From Gemmatimonadota bacterium (GTDB lineage Bacteria; Gemmatimonadota; Gemmatimonadetes; Gemmatimonadales; Gemmatimonadaceae): 64,000 bases of DNA. Position numbers and translations under genes: made by a program. This document shows positions 8,315-18,196 of this stretch, in pieces. The notes beneath the pieces were generated by a model, which was not told the DNA's origin, ran no database searches, and saw only the letters and a program-made list of their open reading frames with translations. Numbering within the stretch: the first letter of the stretch is position 1; each line of letters opens with the position of its first letter. Location of the stretch: assembly GCA_020161135.1 (NCBI GenBank), contig JAIUOB010000002.1:806001-870000 (forward strand). Direction: 5' to 3'.

Positions 8315-9612
8315 AGCGCTTCCGCCCGCCCCAGCAGCACCGCACGCTCGCGCGCATTCCGCGTGAGCCGTGCGGCGCGCAGGAACTCGGCCCGCGCTTC
8401 ATCACCACGCCCCAGCTTGGCCAGCAGGTCGCCGCGCACGCTGGGCAGCAGGTGATAGTCGCGCAGGGCGGCGCCGTCGTGCGCGTCGGCCATCAGCGCG
8501 TCCACCGCCGCGAGCCCAGCGGCCGCACCGTAGGCCATCCCCACCGCCACCGCCCGGTTGAGCGCCACCACCGGGCCCGGTACGGCCTCGTACAGCGCGT
8601 CGTACAGCGCCGCGATGCGTACCCAGTCGGTGTCGGCCGCCACGCGTGCGCGTGCATGACACGCGGCGATGGCGGCCTGCATGGTGTACGGCCCCAGCGC
8701 CGCACCGGCGCGGTGCGCGAGCTGTTCGGCGCGGCGCAACGCGGCGAGGCCGTGCGCGATGAGCGTCCAATCCCACCGCGCACGATTCTGGTCGAGGAGC
8801 AGCACCGGCGCGCCGTCCTTGCCCACGCGCGCGCGCAACCGCGACGCCTGCAGCTCCATGAGCGCCACGAGGCCATGCACCTCGGCGTTGTCGGGTGCGA
8901 GCGCAGCCACCACGCGTCCCAGGCGCATGGCTTCGTCGCACAGATCCGCGCGCATCCACGTCTCGCCGGCGGTGGCGGCGTAGCCTTCGTTGAACACGAG
9001 GTACAGCACCTCGAGCGCCATCTGGAGGCGTTCGGCCAGCGCGGCACCACGCGGCACCTCGAACGGCACCTGCGCCGCCGTCAGCGTGCGCTTGGCGCGC
9101 ACGATGCGCTGCGCGACGGTGGCCTCGGGCACGAGATACGCGCGCGCGATCTCGTCGGTGGTGAGTCCGCCCAGCAGCCGCAGCGTGAGCGCCACCCGTG
9201 CCTCGCGCGACAGCACCGGGTGGCACGTCATGAGCATGAGGCCGAGTCGCTCGTCGCCGACCGGATCCTCGAGCGCGTCGTGCAGCGCGTGCACGGGGTC
9301 ATCGGCCTGCGCGTCGGCCTCGGCCCCGAGGCGCGCGTGCGTGCGCTCCAGCATCGGCGCGCGGCGCCGCACATCGATGGCACGGCGTCGCGCGGCCGTC
9401 ATGAGCCACGCGCCGGGGTTGTGCGGAATGCCCGACGCCGGCCACTGCTGCAGCGCCGCCAGCAGCGCGTCCTGCGCCAGGTCTTCCGCGAGGGCCACGT
9501 CGCCGGTGTGCCGCGTCAGTCCGGCGATGAGACGACTCGACTCGATACGCCACACCGCGTCGATGGCCCGATCGACCGTCGCGCGGTGGGCGGCATCGGT
9601 GTCCAGGCTCAC
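8311..9612 (-). CDS. ECF42-type RNA polymerase sigma factor with C-terminal extension
   Basis: Protein of 433 residues. Sigma region 2 is at the N-terminus (AEDLAQDALLAALQQWP, then the -10 recognition helix PGAWLMTAARRRAID), region 4 follows (LTTDEIARAYLVPEATVAQR), and a long helical DUF6596/TPR-like extension begins around 190 (VLYLVFNEGYAA). This architecture defines the ECF42 group, whose members have no anti-sigma factor; the extension is thought to control them. It sits 7 bp downstream of a DGPF/YCII protein, the usual genetic partner of this group. Target genes cannot be inferred here. Confidence 0.92.
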   Translation of the reverse strand: MSLDTDAAHRATVDRAIDAVWRIESSRLIAGLTRHTGDVALAEDLAQDALLAALQQWPASGIPHNPGAWLMTAARRRAIDVRRRAPMLERTHARLGAEADAQADDPVHALHDALEDPVGDERLGLMLMTCHPVLSREARVALTLRLLGGLTTDEIARAYLVPEATVAQRIVRAKRTLTAAQVPFEVPRGAALAERLQMALEVLYLVFNEGYAATAGETWMRADLCDEAMRLGRVVAALAPDNAEVHGLVALMELQASRLRARVGKDGAPVLLLDQNRARWDWTLIAHGLAALRRAEQLAHRAGAALGPYTMQAAIAACHARARVAADTDWVRIAALYDALYEAVPGPVVALNRAVAVGMAYGAAAGLAAVDALMADAHDGAALRDYHLLPSVRGDLLAKLGRGDEARAEFLRAARLTRNARERAVLLGRAEAL

Positions 9613-9619
9613 GCCAGGC

Positions 9620-10042
9620 TCACGACTGCTGGGTGCGCGCGCGGAGCTCGGCTTCCTTCGCGATGAGCTCGGGCGTGGCCACGTCGCCGAAGTCCTCCAT
9701 CTCGAACAGCGGACGGATGTCGATGTCGCTGTCGGTGAACATCGGGTTCGGGCAGCGGCGCACCCACTCCACCGCCTCGTCCATGTCCTTCACCTGCCAC
9801 ATCCAGTAGCCGGCCACGAGCTCCTTCGTTTCGGCGAACGGACCGTCGATGACGGTGCGCGACGTGCCCGAGAAGCGCACGCGCTTCGCCTCCTTCGAGG
9901 GCTTGAGTCCGTCACCGGCGAGCATGATGCCGGCCTTCACGAGCTCCTCGTTGTACTGCATCATCGCCGTCATCAGCTCGGTGCTGGGCATGACGCCGTT
10001 CTCGGAATCCTCGGTCGCCTTGACGAAGACCATGACGCGCAT
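9620..10042 (-). CDS. YCII/DGPF-domain protein, ECF42 partner
   Basis: Protein of 140 residues. It has the YCII-related fold with the DGPF signature (VIDGPFAETKELVAGYW) and the N-terminal strand MRVMVFVKATED. Proteins of this type are encoded with ECF42 sigma factors; their biochemical role is not established. A good ribosome binding site (aggaga) lies about 8 nt before the ATG at 10042, which decides the start over the longer open frame. First gene of the two-gene unit with the sigma factor. Confidence 0.92.
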   Translation of the reverse strand: MRVMVFVKATEDSENGVMPSTELMTAMMQYNEELVKAGIMLAGDGLKPSKEAKRVRFSGTSRTVIDGPFAETKELVAGYWMWQVKDMDEAVEWVRRCPNPMFTDSDIDIRPLFEMEDFGDVATPELIAKEAELRARTQQS

Positions 10043-10214
10043 GGGAGTGTCTCCTGAGTTGCTGCGGGGTGGGTATCGCGGAACGGGGCGGTGCGGCGGT
10101 CGTGCCGCGGCCCTCCACTCCTGCGTCGAACGAGCCGCGCCGGAATCGACACGCAATCGACACCGATGCGCAGGAATTTTCGAGCGGTCGCTCAGGCGGG
10201 TCGCGCCGACCGGG

Positions 10215-11582
10215 TCACACCGCGCGCTTCGTCCCCATGCGCGGGTCGCCCCGCGTGGCCAGCAGCGTCACCACGGCCCCCGACAGCGCCAGCGCCGCGA
10301 GCAGTCCCAGCGCCACCGCGCCGCTGCCGGTGGCGGTGCGCACCCGTCCAATGAGGTCGGGACCGAAGTGGCCGCCCAGGTTGCCGATGCTGTTGATCCA
10401 GGCAATGCCGGCGGCGGCCGCGGTGCCCCGCAGGAACGCGGTGGGAATGGCCCAGAAGGTGCTCATGGCGGCCAGCACCCCCGACGCGACGATGGCGAGC
10501 GCCACCAGCGACGGCACCACCGCCTGCCCCGTCACCGCGAGCAGCGCGAGCCCGGCCGCGGTGGCGCCGAGCGACACGCTCACGTGCCACCGCCGCTCGC
10601 CGGTGCGGTCGGAATGCGTGCCCACCACGCGCATGACGACGCCCGCCACACCCCACGGAATCATCGACAGCAGGCCGATGGTGAGGTACGCGGTGCGCCC
10701 CACGCCCAGCTCCTGGATGATGGTGGGCATCCAGAAGTTCACACCATACAGCGCCACGGCACTCGAGAAGTAGACGAATGCCAGCGCCCACACGCGCGTG
10801 CTGAGCAGCGCGGCCATCGCGGTGCCGTGTGCGGCATGACTCGCGTGCGGGGCGTCGGCGGCGAGCGCGCGCGCAATCACGCCCCGCTCATCGGCCGAGA
10901 GCCACGCGGCCTGCGCGGGCCCGTCGGGGAGCGCGAAGAAGACAGCCACGCCCATTGCCAGCGACGGCAGGCTTTCCACCACGAACAGCCACCGCCACCC
11001 GCTCCACCCGGCGGCGCCGTCGAGCGTATCCATGATGAACCCGGAGAGCGGCGCGCCCACCACGTTGGCCACGGTGACCGCCATCATGAACGTCGCGAAG
11101 GCACGCCCACGCCGCGCCGCGGGAAACCAGTACGTGAGGTACAACACGATGCCGGGAAAGAAGCCGGCCTCGGCCACACCCAGCAGGAAGCGCAGCGCGT
11201 AGAAGCTGAACACGGTGCGCTCGAGGCCGAACAGCGCCGGCAGCGGTCCCCAGGGAATGCGATCGACCACCGCGAACGCCGCCGACACGACGGCCCAGGT
11301 GATCATGATGCGCGCGATCCACCGCCGCGCCCCGACGCGCTCGAGCAGCAGGTTGCTCGGCACTTCGAACAGGAAATAGCCGATGAAGAAGATGCCGGCG
11401 CCGAAGCCGTACACCGCATCGCTCCACCCCAGCGCGGTGGTCATCTGCAGCTTGGCGAACCCGACGTTGACGCGGTCGAGGAACGCCACGATATAGCAGG
11501 TGAAGAGCAGCGGCAGCAGGCGCCGGCCCACCCGCCGAAACGTGGCTTCCTCGTGCGGCGTAGGGCGGTCCAGGTTCGACAT
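10215..11582 (-). CDS. MFS transporter, anion:cation symporter (ACS) family
   Basis: Protein of 455 residues with about 12 predicted transmembrane helices. The first loop has the ACS-family motif DRVNVGFAKLQM, and the region after it (FLFEVPSNLLLERVGARRW) matches tartrate/phthalate/glucarate-type permeases. It should import an organic anion with protons or sodium across the inner membrane. No catabolic enzyme is adjacent, so the substrate stays open. It is divergent from the rhomboid gene with a 37-bp spacer between start codons. Confidence 0.9.
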   Translation of the reverse strand: MSNLDRPTPHEEATFRRVGRRLLPLLFTCYIVAFLDRVNVGFAKLQMTTALGWSDAVYGFGAGIFFIGYFLFEVPSNLLLERVGARRWIARIMITWAVVSAAFAVVDRIPWGPLPALFGLERTVFSFYALRFLLGVAEAGFFPGIVLYLTYWFPAARRGRAFATFMMAVTVANVVGAPLSGFIMDTLDGAAGWSGWRWLFVVESLPSLAMGVAVFFALPDGPAQAAWLSADERGVIARALAADAPHASHAAHGTAMAALLSTRVWALAFVYFSSAVALYGVNFWMPTIIQELGVGRTAYLTIGLLSMIPWGVAGVVMRVVGTHSDRTGERRWHVSVSLGATAAGLALLAVTGQAVVPSLVALAIVASGVLAAMSTFWAIPTAFLRGTAAAAGIAWINSIGNLGGHFGPDLIGRVRTATGSGAVALGLLAALALSGAVVTLLATRGDPRMGTKRAV

Positions 11583-11619
11583 GCCGCGAAGTTACTCCCT
11601 GGTCCGCCCACCCGCCCTC

Positions 11620-12210
11620 ATGGCCAGCTCCTCCATCACGCGATCGGCCGCACGCACCACGCGGCAGGTCACCCGGTCGCTCAAGACACAGGTCACGACG
11701 CTCGGCTCGCTGCTGGGCGCCACGTGGCTCGTGTTCGTGGCCAACACCGCGGTGGGGGGCGCGCTCACGCGCTTCGGCATCGTGCCGCGCTCCCTCGACG
11801 GGCTGCGCGGCATCGTCTTCGCACCGTTCCTGCACGGCAACCTGCAGCACCTCATCGCCAACACGGTGCCGTTCGTGGCGCTCGGCTGGATGGTGATGCT
11901 GCGCGATCAGCGCCGCTTCCTGCCGGTCACGCTGTACGCGATGCTGGGCGCGGGGCTGCTGGCGTGGACGCTCGGCGCGCCGGGGTCAGTGCACATCGGC
12001 GCGAGCGGTGTCGTGTTCGGCTACCTCGGCTACCTGCTCGCGACGGGCATCTACACGCGGAGCGCGAAGAGCATCGTGCTGAGTCTCGCGACGGCGGTGC
12101 TGTGGGGCGGCCTCGTGCTCGGCATCGCACCGCAATCGGCGACGATCAGCTGGCAGGCGCACCTCGGCGGCTTCCTCGGCGGCATCCTCGCCGCGCGGCG
12201 CTACCGCTAG
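11620..12210 (+). CDS. Rhomboid-family intramembrane serine protease
   Basis: Protein of 196 residues with about six membrane segments. It has the catalytic GASG motif with Ser129, the second catalytic residue His181 (WQAHLGG), and the conserved H77-x-x-x-N81 pair in HLIANTVPF that forms the oxyanion site. The enzyme cleaves transmembrane segments of substrate proteins within the bilayer. The frame is open upstream to 11500, antisense to the MFS gene; the ATG at 11620 is the first start downstream of the divergent start. A long palindromic repeat follows 12 bp after the stop. Confidence 0.9.
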   Translation: MASSSITRSAARTTRQVTRSLKTQVTTLGSLLGATWLVFVANTAVGGALTRFGIVPRSLDGLRGIVFAPFLHGNLQHLIANTVPFVALGWMVMLRDQRRFLPVTLYAMLGAGLLAWTLGAPGSVHIGASGVVFGYLGYLLATGIYTRSAKSIVLSLATAVLWGGLVLGIAPQSATISWQAHLGGFLGGILAARRYR

Positions 12211-12222
12211 CGCACGAGCTTT

Positions 12223-12391
12223 GTTGCTCAGACCTCCGACCTCTGGCAACCGTCTGGAATCTGACTTCTATCGTTGTCGGGGGTCAGACCTCTGAACACC
12301 GGGTCTGTACAGCGGGTCTTCCAGAAGTCTGACCTCAGACAACGATAGAGGTCAGAGACCAGACGGTGGTCTGAAGTCAGAAGTCTGAAGT
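12223..12391. repeat. Long imperfect palindromic repeat, copy 1
   Basis: An almost continuous palindrome of about 170 bp. The inner arms 12260-12294 and 12322-12356 pair around a 27-bp loop and share the core TCTATCGTTGTC. The outer arms 12226-12257 and 12359-12391 also pair. The left end, GTTGCTCAGACCTC, occurs in inverted orientation at the end of copy 2 (18573-18586). The element fills the gap between the rhomboid and HDOD genes. It resembles a REP/MITE-type dispersed element; no transposase is seen in the window. Confidence 0.85.
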
Positions 12392-12407
12392 CGTGCTGCC
12401 GGTCGCG

Positions 12408-13919
12408 TTACCCGCGGCGTTTCAGGATCCCCTCCACCACCTGATCCACCACCGCCTTCACGAAGCGTACCGTCGCACGGTCCGGTGACTCCGCGTCGCC
12501 TTCGCGATCGCAGTAGATGCACCCGACCACCTTCCCCTGCACGAGGATGGGGAACACGCCGAACTGCCGCAGCCCGAGCCCCTGCGCCCACCGGTGCTCG
12601 ATGGTCGTGAGGGCGCGATCGGTGGGCACGTACACGGCCGCGCGTTGCTGCGTGAGCGCCACGATGGGCCCGCCGCGCACCGACACGGGGAAGTCGAAGT
12701 GCGCCATCAGCGCCTCGGCGTTGTCGCCCAGGGCGGTGCGCGCGGTGAGGCGCGTGCGGTCGGGTGACAGGAAGCAGGCGATAACGCGATCGAACGGTCC
12801 GCCACGCAGCACCGTCTCGAGCGCCAGCATGAGCACCTCGCCGACGCTTGCGCCGCTCGCGGGATCGACGCGCTCGTCGAGCTCTTGCCGCAGCTTGACG
12901 CGCAGCGAGGCGTGATGGGACACGCGCGGCGACTCGGTGTCGTCCTCGCTCGCCGTGACGTGCTCCCCCAGGGCCGCGCGCGCCGAATGCGTGAGCTGCT
13001 TGAAGCGCATCCGGTCGGTGGCGATCTGCGGATGCACGAAGAGTTCGCGCGTCTCCTGCAGCGCCTCCGTCACCACCTTGCCCACCTGCTCGCGCGTGAG
13101 CTTGACGCGCGCGCCATGCTGCTCGAGCACCACGTCCACCGCCTGTGACACCGCCGCCTCATCGGTGCCCAGGCGATAGAGCGCCTGCGTGAGGTCATGG
13201 CTGAACGCCGTCACCGACGCCGTCCGCGAGGCCGCCGCCGCCGCGCGCGCGCGGATCCCCTGCACCACCGCGTCCGGCATGCCCCAGTGGCGGCACACCT
13301 CGACGGCCAGGTCGGCGTACGGAAAGCCAAGGATGTCCTTGCACGCCGCGTTCTCGCTCCGTCCGTCGACGATGAGCGTCTGGATGCGCACGTACTCCTC
13401 GGGGAAGTGCCCGGCCACGAGCACCTCGCCGAGGTTGCGGAACATGCCGCAGAGGTGCGCCTCCTCGGGCTCCATGAGGCCGAGCTGCATGGCCGCTGCG
13501 CGCGCGTGATTCGCGGTGAGCAGCGACAGCAGCATGAGCTCCTTGAGCGCGGGCGACTTGCGGCTGTAGTTCTCGAACAGCAGCAGGCTGCCGGCGATCT
13601 GCCGCACCACCTTCGCGCCCAGCATCATCATCGCGTGCGTGGCGCTCTGGATGGGGCGATGGCCCCGGCGATAGTGCACGCTGTTGGCAGTGCGCACGAC
13701 ACCCAGCGTGAGGCTGTACTCGCGCAGCACGACGTTGGCGAGCCGCTGCAGCGACGTCGCATCGTCATCGAGGGCCGAGACGGTGTCGACGATCTGCTTC
13801 GACAGCGCGGGGAAGTCGGCCCCTTCGAGGATGCGGCGCAGCCGGAGCTGGACGGGCGACGGTTCGTCGCCGTCAGGGCCGTGGGCGGCGGTGGCGGAGG
13901 CGCGGAGGGAGAGAGACAT
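12408..13919 (-). CDS. HDOD domain protein with GAF-like C-terminus
   Basis: Protein of 503 residues. The HDOD domain spans about 25-235 (DFPALSKQIVDTVSALDDD at the start, with helices carrying LREYSLTLGVVRTANS). A C-terminal GAF-like domain spans about 335-500 (VGEVLMLALETVL, IVALTQQRAAVYVPTD, VVGCIYCDRE). HDOD proteins are HD-related regulators without the metal-binding HD pair and often act in signalling or motility networks. No partner kinase or cyclase is adjacent. It is divergent from ridA across 81 bp. Function is regulatory by family; the exact role is unknown. Confidence 0.82.
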   Translation of the reverse strand: MSLSLRASATAAHGPDGDEPSPVQLRLRRILEGADFPALSKQIVDTVSALDDDATSLQRLANVVLREYSLTLGVVRTANSVHYRRGHRPIQSATHAMMMLGAKVVRQIAGSLLLFENYSRKSPALKELMLLSLLTANHARAAAMQLGLMEPEEAHLCGMFRNLGEVLVAGHFPEEYVRIQTLIVDGRSENAACKDILGFPYADLAVEVCRHWGMPDAVVQGIRARAAAAASRTASVTAFSHDLTQALYRLGTDEAAVSQAVDVVLEQHGARVKLTREQVGKVVTEALQETRELFVHPQIATDRMRFKQLTHSARAALGEHVTASEDDTESPRVSHHASLRVKLRQELDERVDPASGASVGEVLMLALETVLRGGPFDRVIACFLSPDRTRLTARTALGDNAEALMAHFDFPVSVRGGPIVALTQQRAAVYVPTDRALTTIEHRWAQGLGLRQFGVFPILVQGKVVGCIYCDREGDAESPDRATVRFVKAVVDQVVEGILKRRG

Positions 13920-14000
13920 GCTCCCTGTGGGTATCGACGCGTCCCGGCGTATTTTTCGGTTCGTGGCCCGATCTTAATCCCCCACCGTCACAGCCCTGCC

Positions 14001-14387
14001 ATGCCTCGTCACGCTGCTGCCAGCCCGCGCGGCCCCGCCGCCCTCGGCCCCTACTCCCACGCCATCTGGGCGGGCGAGTTGCTCTACTGCTCGGGGCAGA
14101 CGCCCATCGACCCGGCCACCAACCAGCTCATCGACGGCGACGTCGAGGCGCAGACGCATCGGGTGTTCGACAACCTGCAGGCCGTGGTGGAGGACGCCGG
14201 GCTCACGATGGACGACGTGATCAAGTGCAACGTGTATCTCACCGACATGGCGAACTTCCAGGCGATGAACACGGCGTACAAGGCGCGGTTCACGGCGCCG
14301 TATCCGGCGCGCACGACGGTGGCGGTGGCGGGGCTGCCGCTCAATGCGATGGTGGAGATCGAGTTGGTGGCGCGGCGGGGGGTGTAG
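14001..14387 (+). CDS. ridA: RidA family enamine/imine deaminase
   Basis: Protein of 128 residues, the normal length of the family. Conserved features are GPYSHAIWAGELLYCSGQ near the N-terminus and PARTTVAVAGLPLNA near the C-terminus, whose Arg binds the carboxylate of the reactive enamine. RidA hydrolyses 2-aminoacrylate and related intermediates released by PLP enzymes, protecting them from damage. The frame continues upstream antisense to the HDOD gene; the ATG at 14001 gives the canonical length. A strong stem-loop follows. Confidence 0.92.
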   Translation: MPRHAAASPRGPAALGPYSHAIWAGELLYCSGQTPIDPATNQLIDGDVEAQTHRVFDNLQAVVEDAGLTMDDVIKCNVYLTDMANFQAMNTAYKARFTAPYPARTTVAVAGLPLNAMVEIELVARRGV

Positions 14388-14433
14388 GGGGAGAACGCGC
14401 GCCGGGTTGCGACGGCGCGCCAGGATCAGGACG

Positions 14434-14503
14434 AAGGGGGAAGGCGAGAGGAAGAAGGAAGTGGGGTTCCACCCACCGCCTTCCTCCTCTCGCCTTCCCC
14501 CTT
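14434..14503. terminator. Bidirectional stem-loop between ridA and VPS10 gene
   Basis: Arms 14434-14464 and 14473-14503 pair almost perfectly (left begins AAGGGGGAAGGCGAGAGGAA, right ends with its complement). The element lies between two convergent genes, so it can terminate both. No clear T-run is present, so an intrinsic mechanism is uncertain. Confidence 0.7.
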
Positions 14504-14570
14504 CTGCCTGTTCCTAGATCCGTCACGAGGGGCCGCGCACCACGCGCCGCCCCTCGTCCACGCGGTACCG

Positions 14571-17500
14571 CTACATCCCCGCCGGCACCGTCATCGTCAC
14601 CCCCGCCGCCTGCAGCGCGGCACTCACCGCCCGGGCATTGGCCAGCACCGCCTGCGTCTCCCCGATGGCCGCCTCGAGCGCCGTGCGCGTGGCATTGGCC
14701 TGCTGCGTGAGCGACGCACTCGGCGCTTCCCACACCGAGAGCAGGTTGCCCTTGATGGTGCCGATGCGCGCGACGAGGTTCGCGTCGTTCGCACCACCAC
14801 CACCGCCGAAGCCACCGCCGCCGCCGGGGCCACCGAACGCCGGCGCGACCCCCACGCCGAACTTCGCGCGCAACGCATCGAACTGCGTGCTGAAGTTGGT
14901 GAACTGCGTCTTGAGGTCGGCCGACAGCGACGGCGTCGAATCGATCTTCGCCTTGGTCTTGCGCACCTCGGTCAGCAGCGCAGTGAGCGTCGCCACCGGA
15001 CCCGTCGCGCGCTGCTGCGTCTCGTGGAGCTGCATCGCGAGTGCGTTGTACGCCGCCCGCTCGGCGCCGGTCAGCTTCACCTCGGGATCCATCACGATCG
15101 TGATCGGCTTCGTCTCGACCGTCTTGCCGTCCACGACGAGCGCGACGTTGTAGGTGCCCGGCATGACGTGCGGCCCCTGACCGCCACCGCCACCACCGCG
15201 GCCGAAGCCACCACCACCGAATCCGCCGCCTGCACTGGCGCACGGGTTCTCCGCCATGTAGCCCACCGGCGGCAGCGGCTCCGGATAGCCCGGAATCGGA
15301 CGCGCACCGCCCCCACCGAAGCCGCCACCGCCACCGCCACCCGCGCCACCGCGACCACCCGGCGGCGGCGGCACGACGGGTGCGCCAGCATCACGCACCG
15401 ACTCGACGCGCTGATCCCAGCACACCGTCTGGATGCCCGCGACGTTCTTGTTGGCCGGCACCGGGAGTTCGCGCAGCACCGCCCCGTTCGCGTTGCTGAT
15501 GCGGAGGACCGGGTTGGTGACCGGCTTCTTGAAGTGCAACTGGATCACCGCCTCCGTCGGCGGATTCTCGCCGGTGAAGAACTGGTGCCCCCAGAACTCG
15601 TCGTTGCGGTCGTCCTTGCTCTTCCACTGCAGCGACATCCCCGGCGAGAACAGCGCGGCATCGGCCACCTGCGCCTTCGTGTACTCCTGGATCGGCTCGA
15701 GGTGGTCGAGCACCCAGATCGCGCGGCCGTGCGTGGCCACCAGCAGCGCGTTGTCGCGCGGGTGGATGGTCAGCTCGTCGACCCGCACGGTCGGGAAGTT
15801 GGCCTTGAGGCGCTTCCACGTCTTGCCGCGGTCGAGCGTGAGGAAGATCCCCGTCTCCGTGCCGATGTACAGCACGTCCGGGTTGCGCGTGTCCTCGGTG
15901 AGCGTGCGCACCACCTCGCCGGCCAGGTTGTTCGTGAGCTTGGTGAACGTCTGGCCGTAGTTGGTGCTCACCCAGATGTACGGGTCGTAGTCGTTCAACC
16001 GGTGGTTGTCGACCGTGACGTACACCGTGGCCGCATCGAACCGGCTCGGCACCACTTCGCTCACGAACGCGTGGCCGGCGGGGAAGCCGGGCAGGTTCTT
16101 CGTGATGTTCACCCACGTCTTGCCGTCATCGCGCGTCATCTGCACGGTGCCGTCGTCCGTGCCCGCGTAGAAGATGCCGGCCTGCTTCGGGCTCTCGGCC
16201 AGCGCGACGATGGCCGGCCACTGCGAGATGCCGTCGTTCTTGGCGATCGTGATGTCCTTGCCCTTGAGCCCCATCGTCACGATGGAGTCGCGCACCTCGT
16301 TCTTCGTGAGGTCGGGGCTGATCGCTTCCCACGAGTCGCCGCGGTCGCGCGAGCGAAACACCTTGTTGGCCGCCGCGAGCAGGATCTTCGGGTCGTTCGG
16401 CGACAGCATGAGTGGCGTATCCCAGTGGAAGCGATAGGCTTCGCCACGCGTCGCGTTGGTGACGTTCTGGTTGGTCGGGCGGATGCTGCGCGACTCACCC
16501 GTCACCTTGTTGCGCCGGATCATGTTGCCGTCCTGCGACTCGGTGTAGACGATGCGTGAGTCGATCAGGTCGGGGATGGCCACGAAGCCGTCGCCGCCGA
16601 GGATCTGGAACCAGTCGTAGTTGAAGATGCCGCGGCTGTGCCGCGACGCGCTCGGGCCACACCAGTCGTAGTTGTCCTGCATGCCCCCGCAGATGTTGTA
16701 CGGGAACTCCATGTCGTAGCTGACATGGTAGAACAGCCCCACCGGCAGGTTGGGGATGAACTGCCACCCCTTGGCCTGGTCGTACGACACCGCGAGGCCA
16801 CCGTCGTTGCCGATGAGCACATGGTCGGTGTTCTTCGGGTTGATCCAGATGCCGTGCACGTCGTCGTGCGTCACGAGCGCCGCGTCCGCCTCGAACGTCT
16901 TGCCCCCGTCGTTCGAGAGGTGCAGGCCCACGCCGCCGAGGTAGAGCCGATCGCTGTTCACCGGATCGATGCGCAACTGGCTGAAGTACATCGGGCGCGC
17001 ATTCGTGCTGCTCTGCTTGGTCCACGTCGCGCCGCCGTCGGTGCTGCGATACGTGCCCGTGGCGCCCTGCCCCTGCGCGGCGCCACCGCGACCACCCGCG
17101 GCGGCGGCCATGCCGGGCGCGGCACCGGGCGCGGCACTCTCGTCCGCCGGCGGCGCACCACGACCGCCACCACCGAGCGCCGGGCCTTCGACCAGCGCGT
17201 ACACGATGTTCGGATTGCTGCGGAACACGTCCACCGCGATGCGACCCAGCGACCCGCCCGGGAAGCCGGTACCGGTGATCTTGGTCCACGTCTCGCCACC
17301 GTCGGTGCTCTTGAACAGCGCGCTGCCGGGGCCGCCGCCATTCATGCAGCAGGCGCTGCGCCGGCGCTGATACATGCTCGCGTACAGCACGTTCGGATCG
17401 CTCCCCGCCATCGCGAGGTCGTTCGCGCCCGTGTCGTCGTCGCCCTTGAGCACCTGCTTCCAGCTCTTGCCGCCGTCAGTGGTCTTGTAGATGCCGCGCT

Positions 17501-18089
17501 CCCCACCGGGGCCGTAGAGCGGACCGGTCGCCGCCACCAGCACCACGTCGTTGTTGGTGGGGTGGATGACGATGCGGTTGATGTGCTTCGAGTTGGGGAG
17601 CCCCATGAGGGCGAACGTCTTGCCGCCGTCGGTGCTCTTGTAGACGCCGCTCCCCCACGAGCCGCTCTGGCGGTTGTTGCTCTCGCCCGTGCCGACCCAC
17701 AGCAGGTCGGGGTTGGTCTGCGACACGGCCACATCACCGATGGCGATGAGCCCCTGGTCCTGGAAGAGGGCCGAGAAGGTCGTGCCGTTGTTGGTGGTCT
17801 TCCACACGCCGCCGTGCGCGGTGCCGACGTAGTAGATGGCCGGGTTGGCCTCGTACACGGCGAGGTCGGCGACACGCCCCGACATGGTGGCCGGGCCGAT
17901 GGAGCGGAAGTGCAGCTTGTCGAACTCGGTGGCGACGAGAGCGGGCGTCGGCGCGGGGGCCGGCTCGTTCGCGGCGCGCACCCGGACGCGCTGCGTCTGG
18001 GCTGCCGCGTGGGCCGGACCGAGCAGGGTCAGCGCGCCGCTGAGGGAGAGGACCGCCGCGGTGGCGATCCTGCGCGGGGAGGGGGACAT
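14571..18089 (-). CDS. VPS10/sortilin-like beta-propeller protein
   Basis: Protein of 1172 residues with a signal peptide (MSPSPRRIATAAVLSLSG, cleavage near AHAAAQ). Many Asp-box/BNR-like repeats (S-T-D-G-G-x-T-W, TTNNGTTF, SRDRGDSW) form VPS10-type propellers over about residues 60-830. A Gly-rich linker near 950-1020 and a helical C-terminal domain follow. It resembles the 'VPS10 domain-containing' or glycosyl-hydrolase-annotated secreted proteins common in this phylum. Catalysis is not evident; a binding or scaffolding role at the cell surface is likely. The start at 18089 was chosen because it gives a clean signal peptide. It is divergent from the small ferredoxin gene. Confidence 0.85.
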   Translation of the reverse strand: MSPSPRRIATAAVLSLSGALTLLGPAHAAAQTQRVRVRAANEPAPAPTPALVATEFDKLHFRSIGPATMSGRVADLAVYEANPAIYYVGTAHGGVWKTTNNGTTFSALFQDQGLIAIGDVAVSQTNPDLLWVGTGESNNRQSGSWGSGVYKSTDGGKTFALMGLPNSKHINRIVIHPTNNDVVLVAATGPLYGPGGERGIYKTTDGGKSWKQVLKGDDDTGANDLAMAGSDPNVLYASMYQRRRSACCMNGGGPGSALFKSTDGGETWTKITGTGFPGGSLGRIAVDVFRSNPNIVYALVEGPALGGGGRGAPPADESAAPGAAPGMAAAAGGRGGAAQGQGATGTYRSTDGGATWTKQSSTNARPMYFSQLRIDPVNSDRLYLGGVGLHLSNDGGKTFEADAALVTHDDVHGIWINPKNTDHVLIGNDGGLAVSYDQAKGWQFIPNLPVGLFYHVSYDMEFPYNICGGMQDNYDWCGPSASRHSRGIFNYDWFQILGGDGFVAIPDLIDSRIVYTESQDGNMIRRNKVTGESRSIRPTNQNVTNATRGEAYRFHWDTPLMLSPNDPKILLAAANKVFRSRDRGDSWEAISPDLTKNEVRDSIVTMGLKGKDITIAKNDGISQWPAIVALAESPKQAGIFYAGTDDGTVQMTRDDGKTWVNITKNLPGFPAGHAFVSEVVPSRFDAATVYVTVDNHRLNDYDPYIWVSTNYGQTFTKLTNNLAGEVVRTLTEDTRNPDVLYIGTETGIFLTLDRGKTWKRLKANFPTVRVDELTIHPRDNALLVATHGRAIWVLDHLEPIQEYTKAQVADAALFSPGMSLQWKSKDDRNDEFWGHQFFTGENPPTEAVIQLHFKKPVTNPVLRISNANGAVLRELPVPANKNVAGIQTVCWDQRVESVRDAGAPVVPPPPGGRGGAGGGGGGGFGGGGARPIPGYPEPLPPVGYMAENPCASAGGGFGGGGFGRGGGGGGQGPHVMPGTYNVALVVDGKTVETKPITIVMDPEVKLTGAERAAYNALAMQLHETQQRATGPVATLTALLTEVRKTKAKIDSTPSLSADLKTQFTNFSTQFDALRAKFGVGVAPAFGGPGGGGGFGGGGGANDANLVARIGTIKGNLLSVWEAPSASLTQQANATRTALEAAIGETQAVLANARAVSAALQAAGVTMTVPAGM

Positions 18090-18196
18090 TGTGGTGAGAA
18101 GCGAGAGGTGGGGACGGGAGGTGACCGTCCCATTAACGTGCGCGTTCATCCGCCGTTGAGCGAGTGGGCACGCCAGCCGTCCCCGGAGCCAGCCCC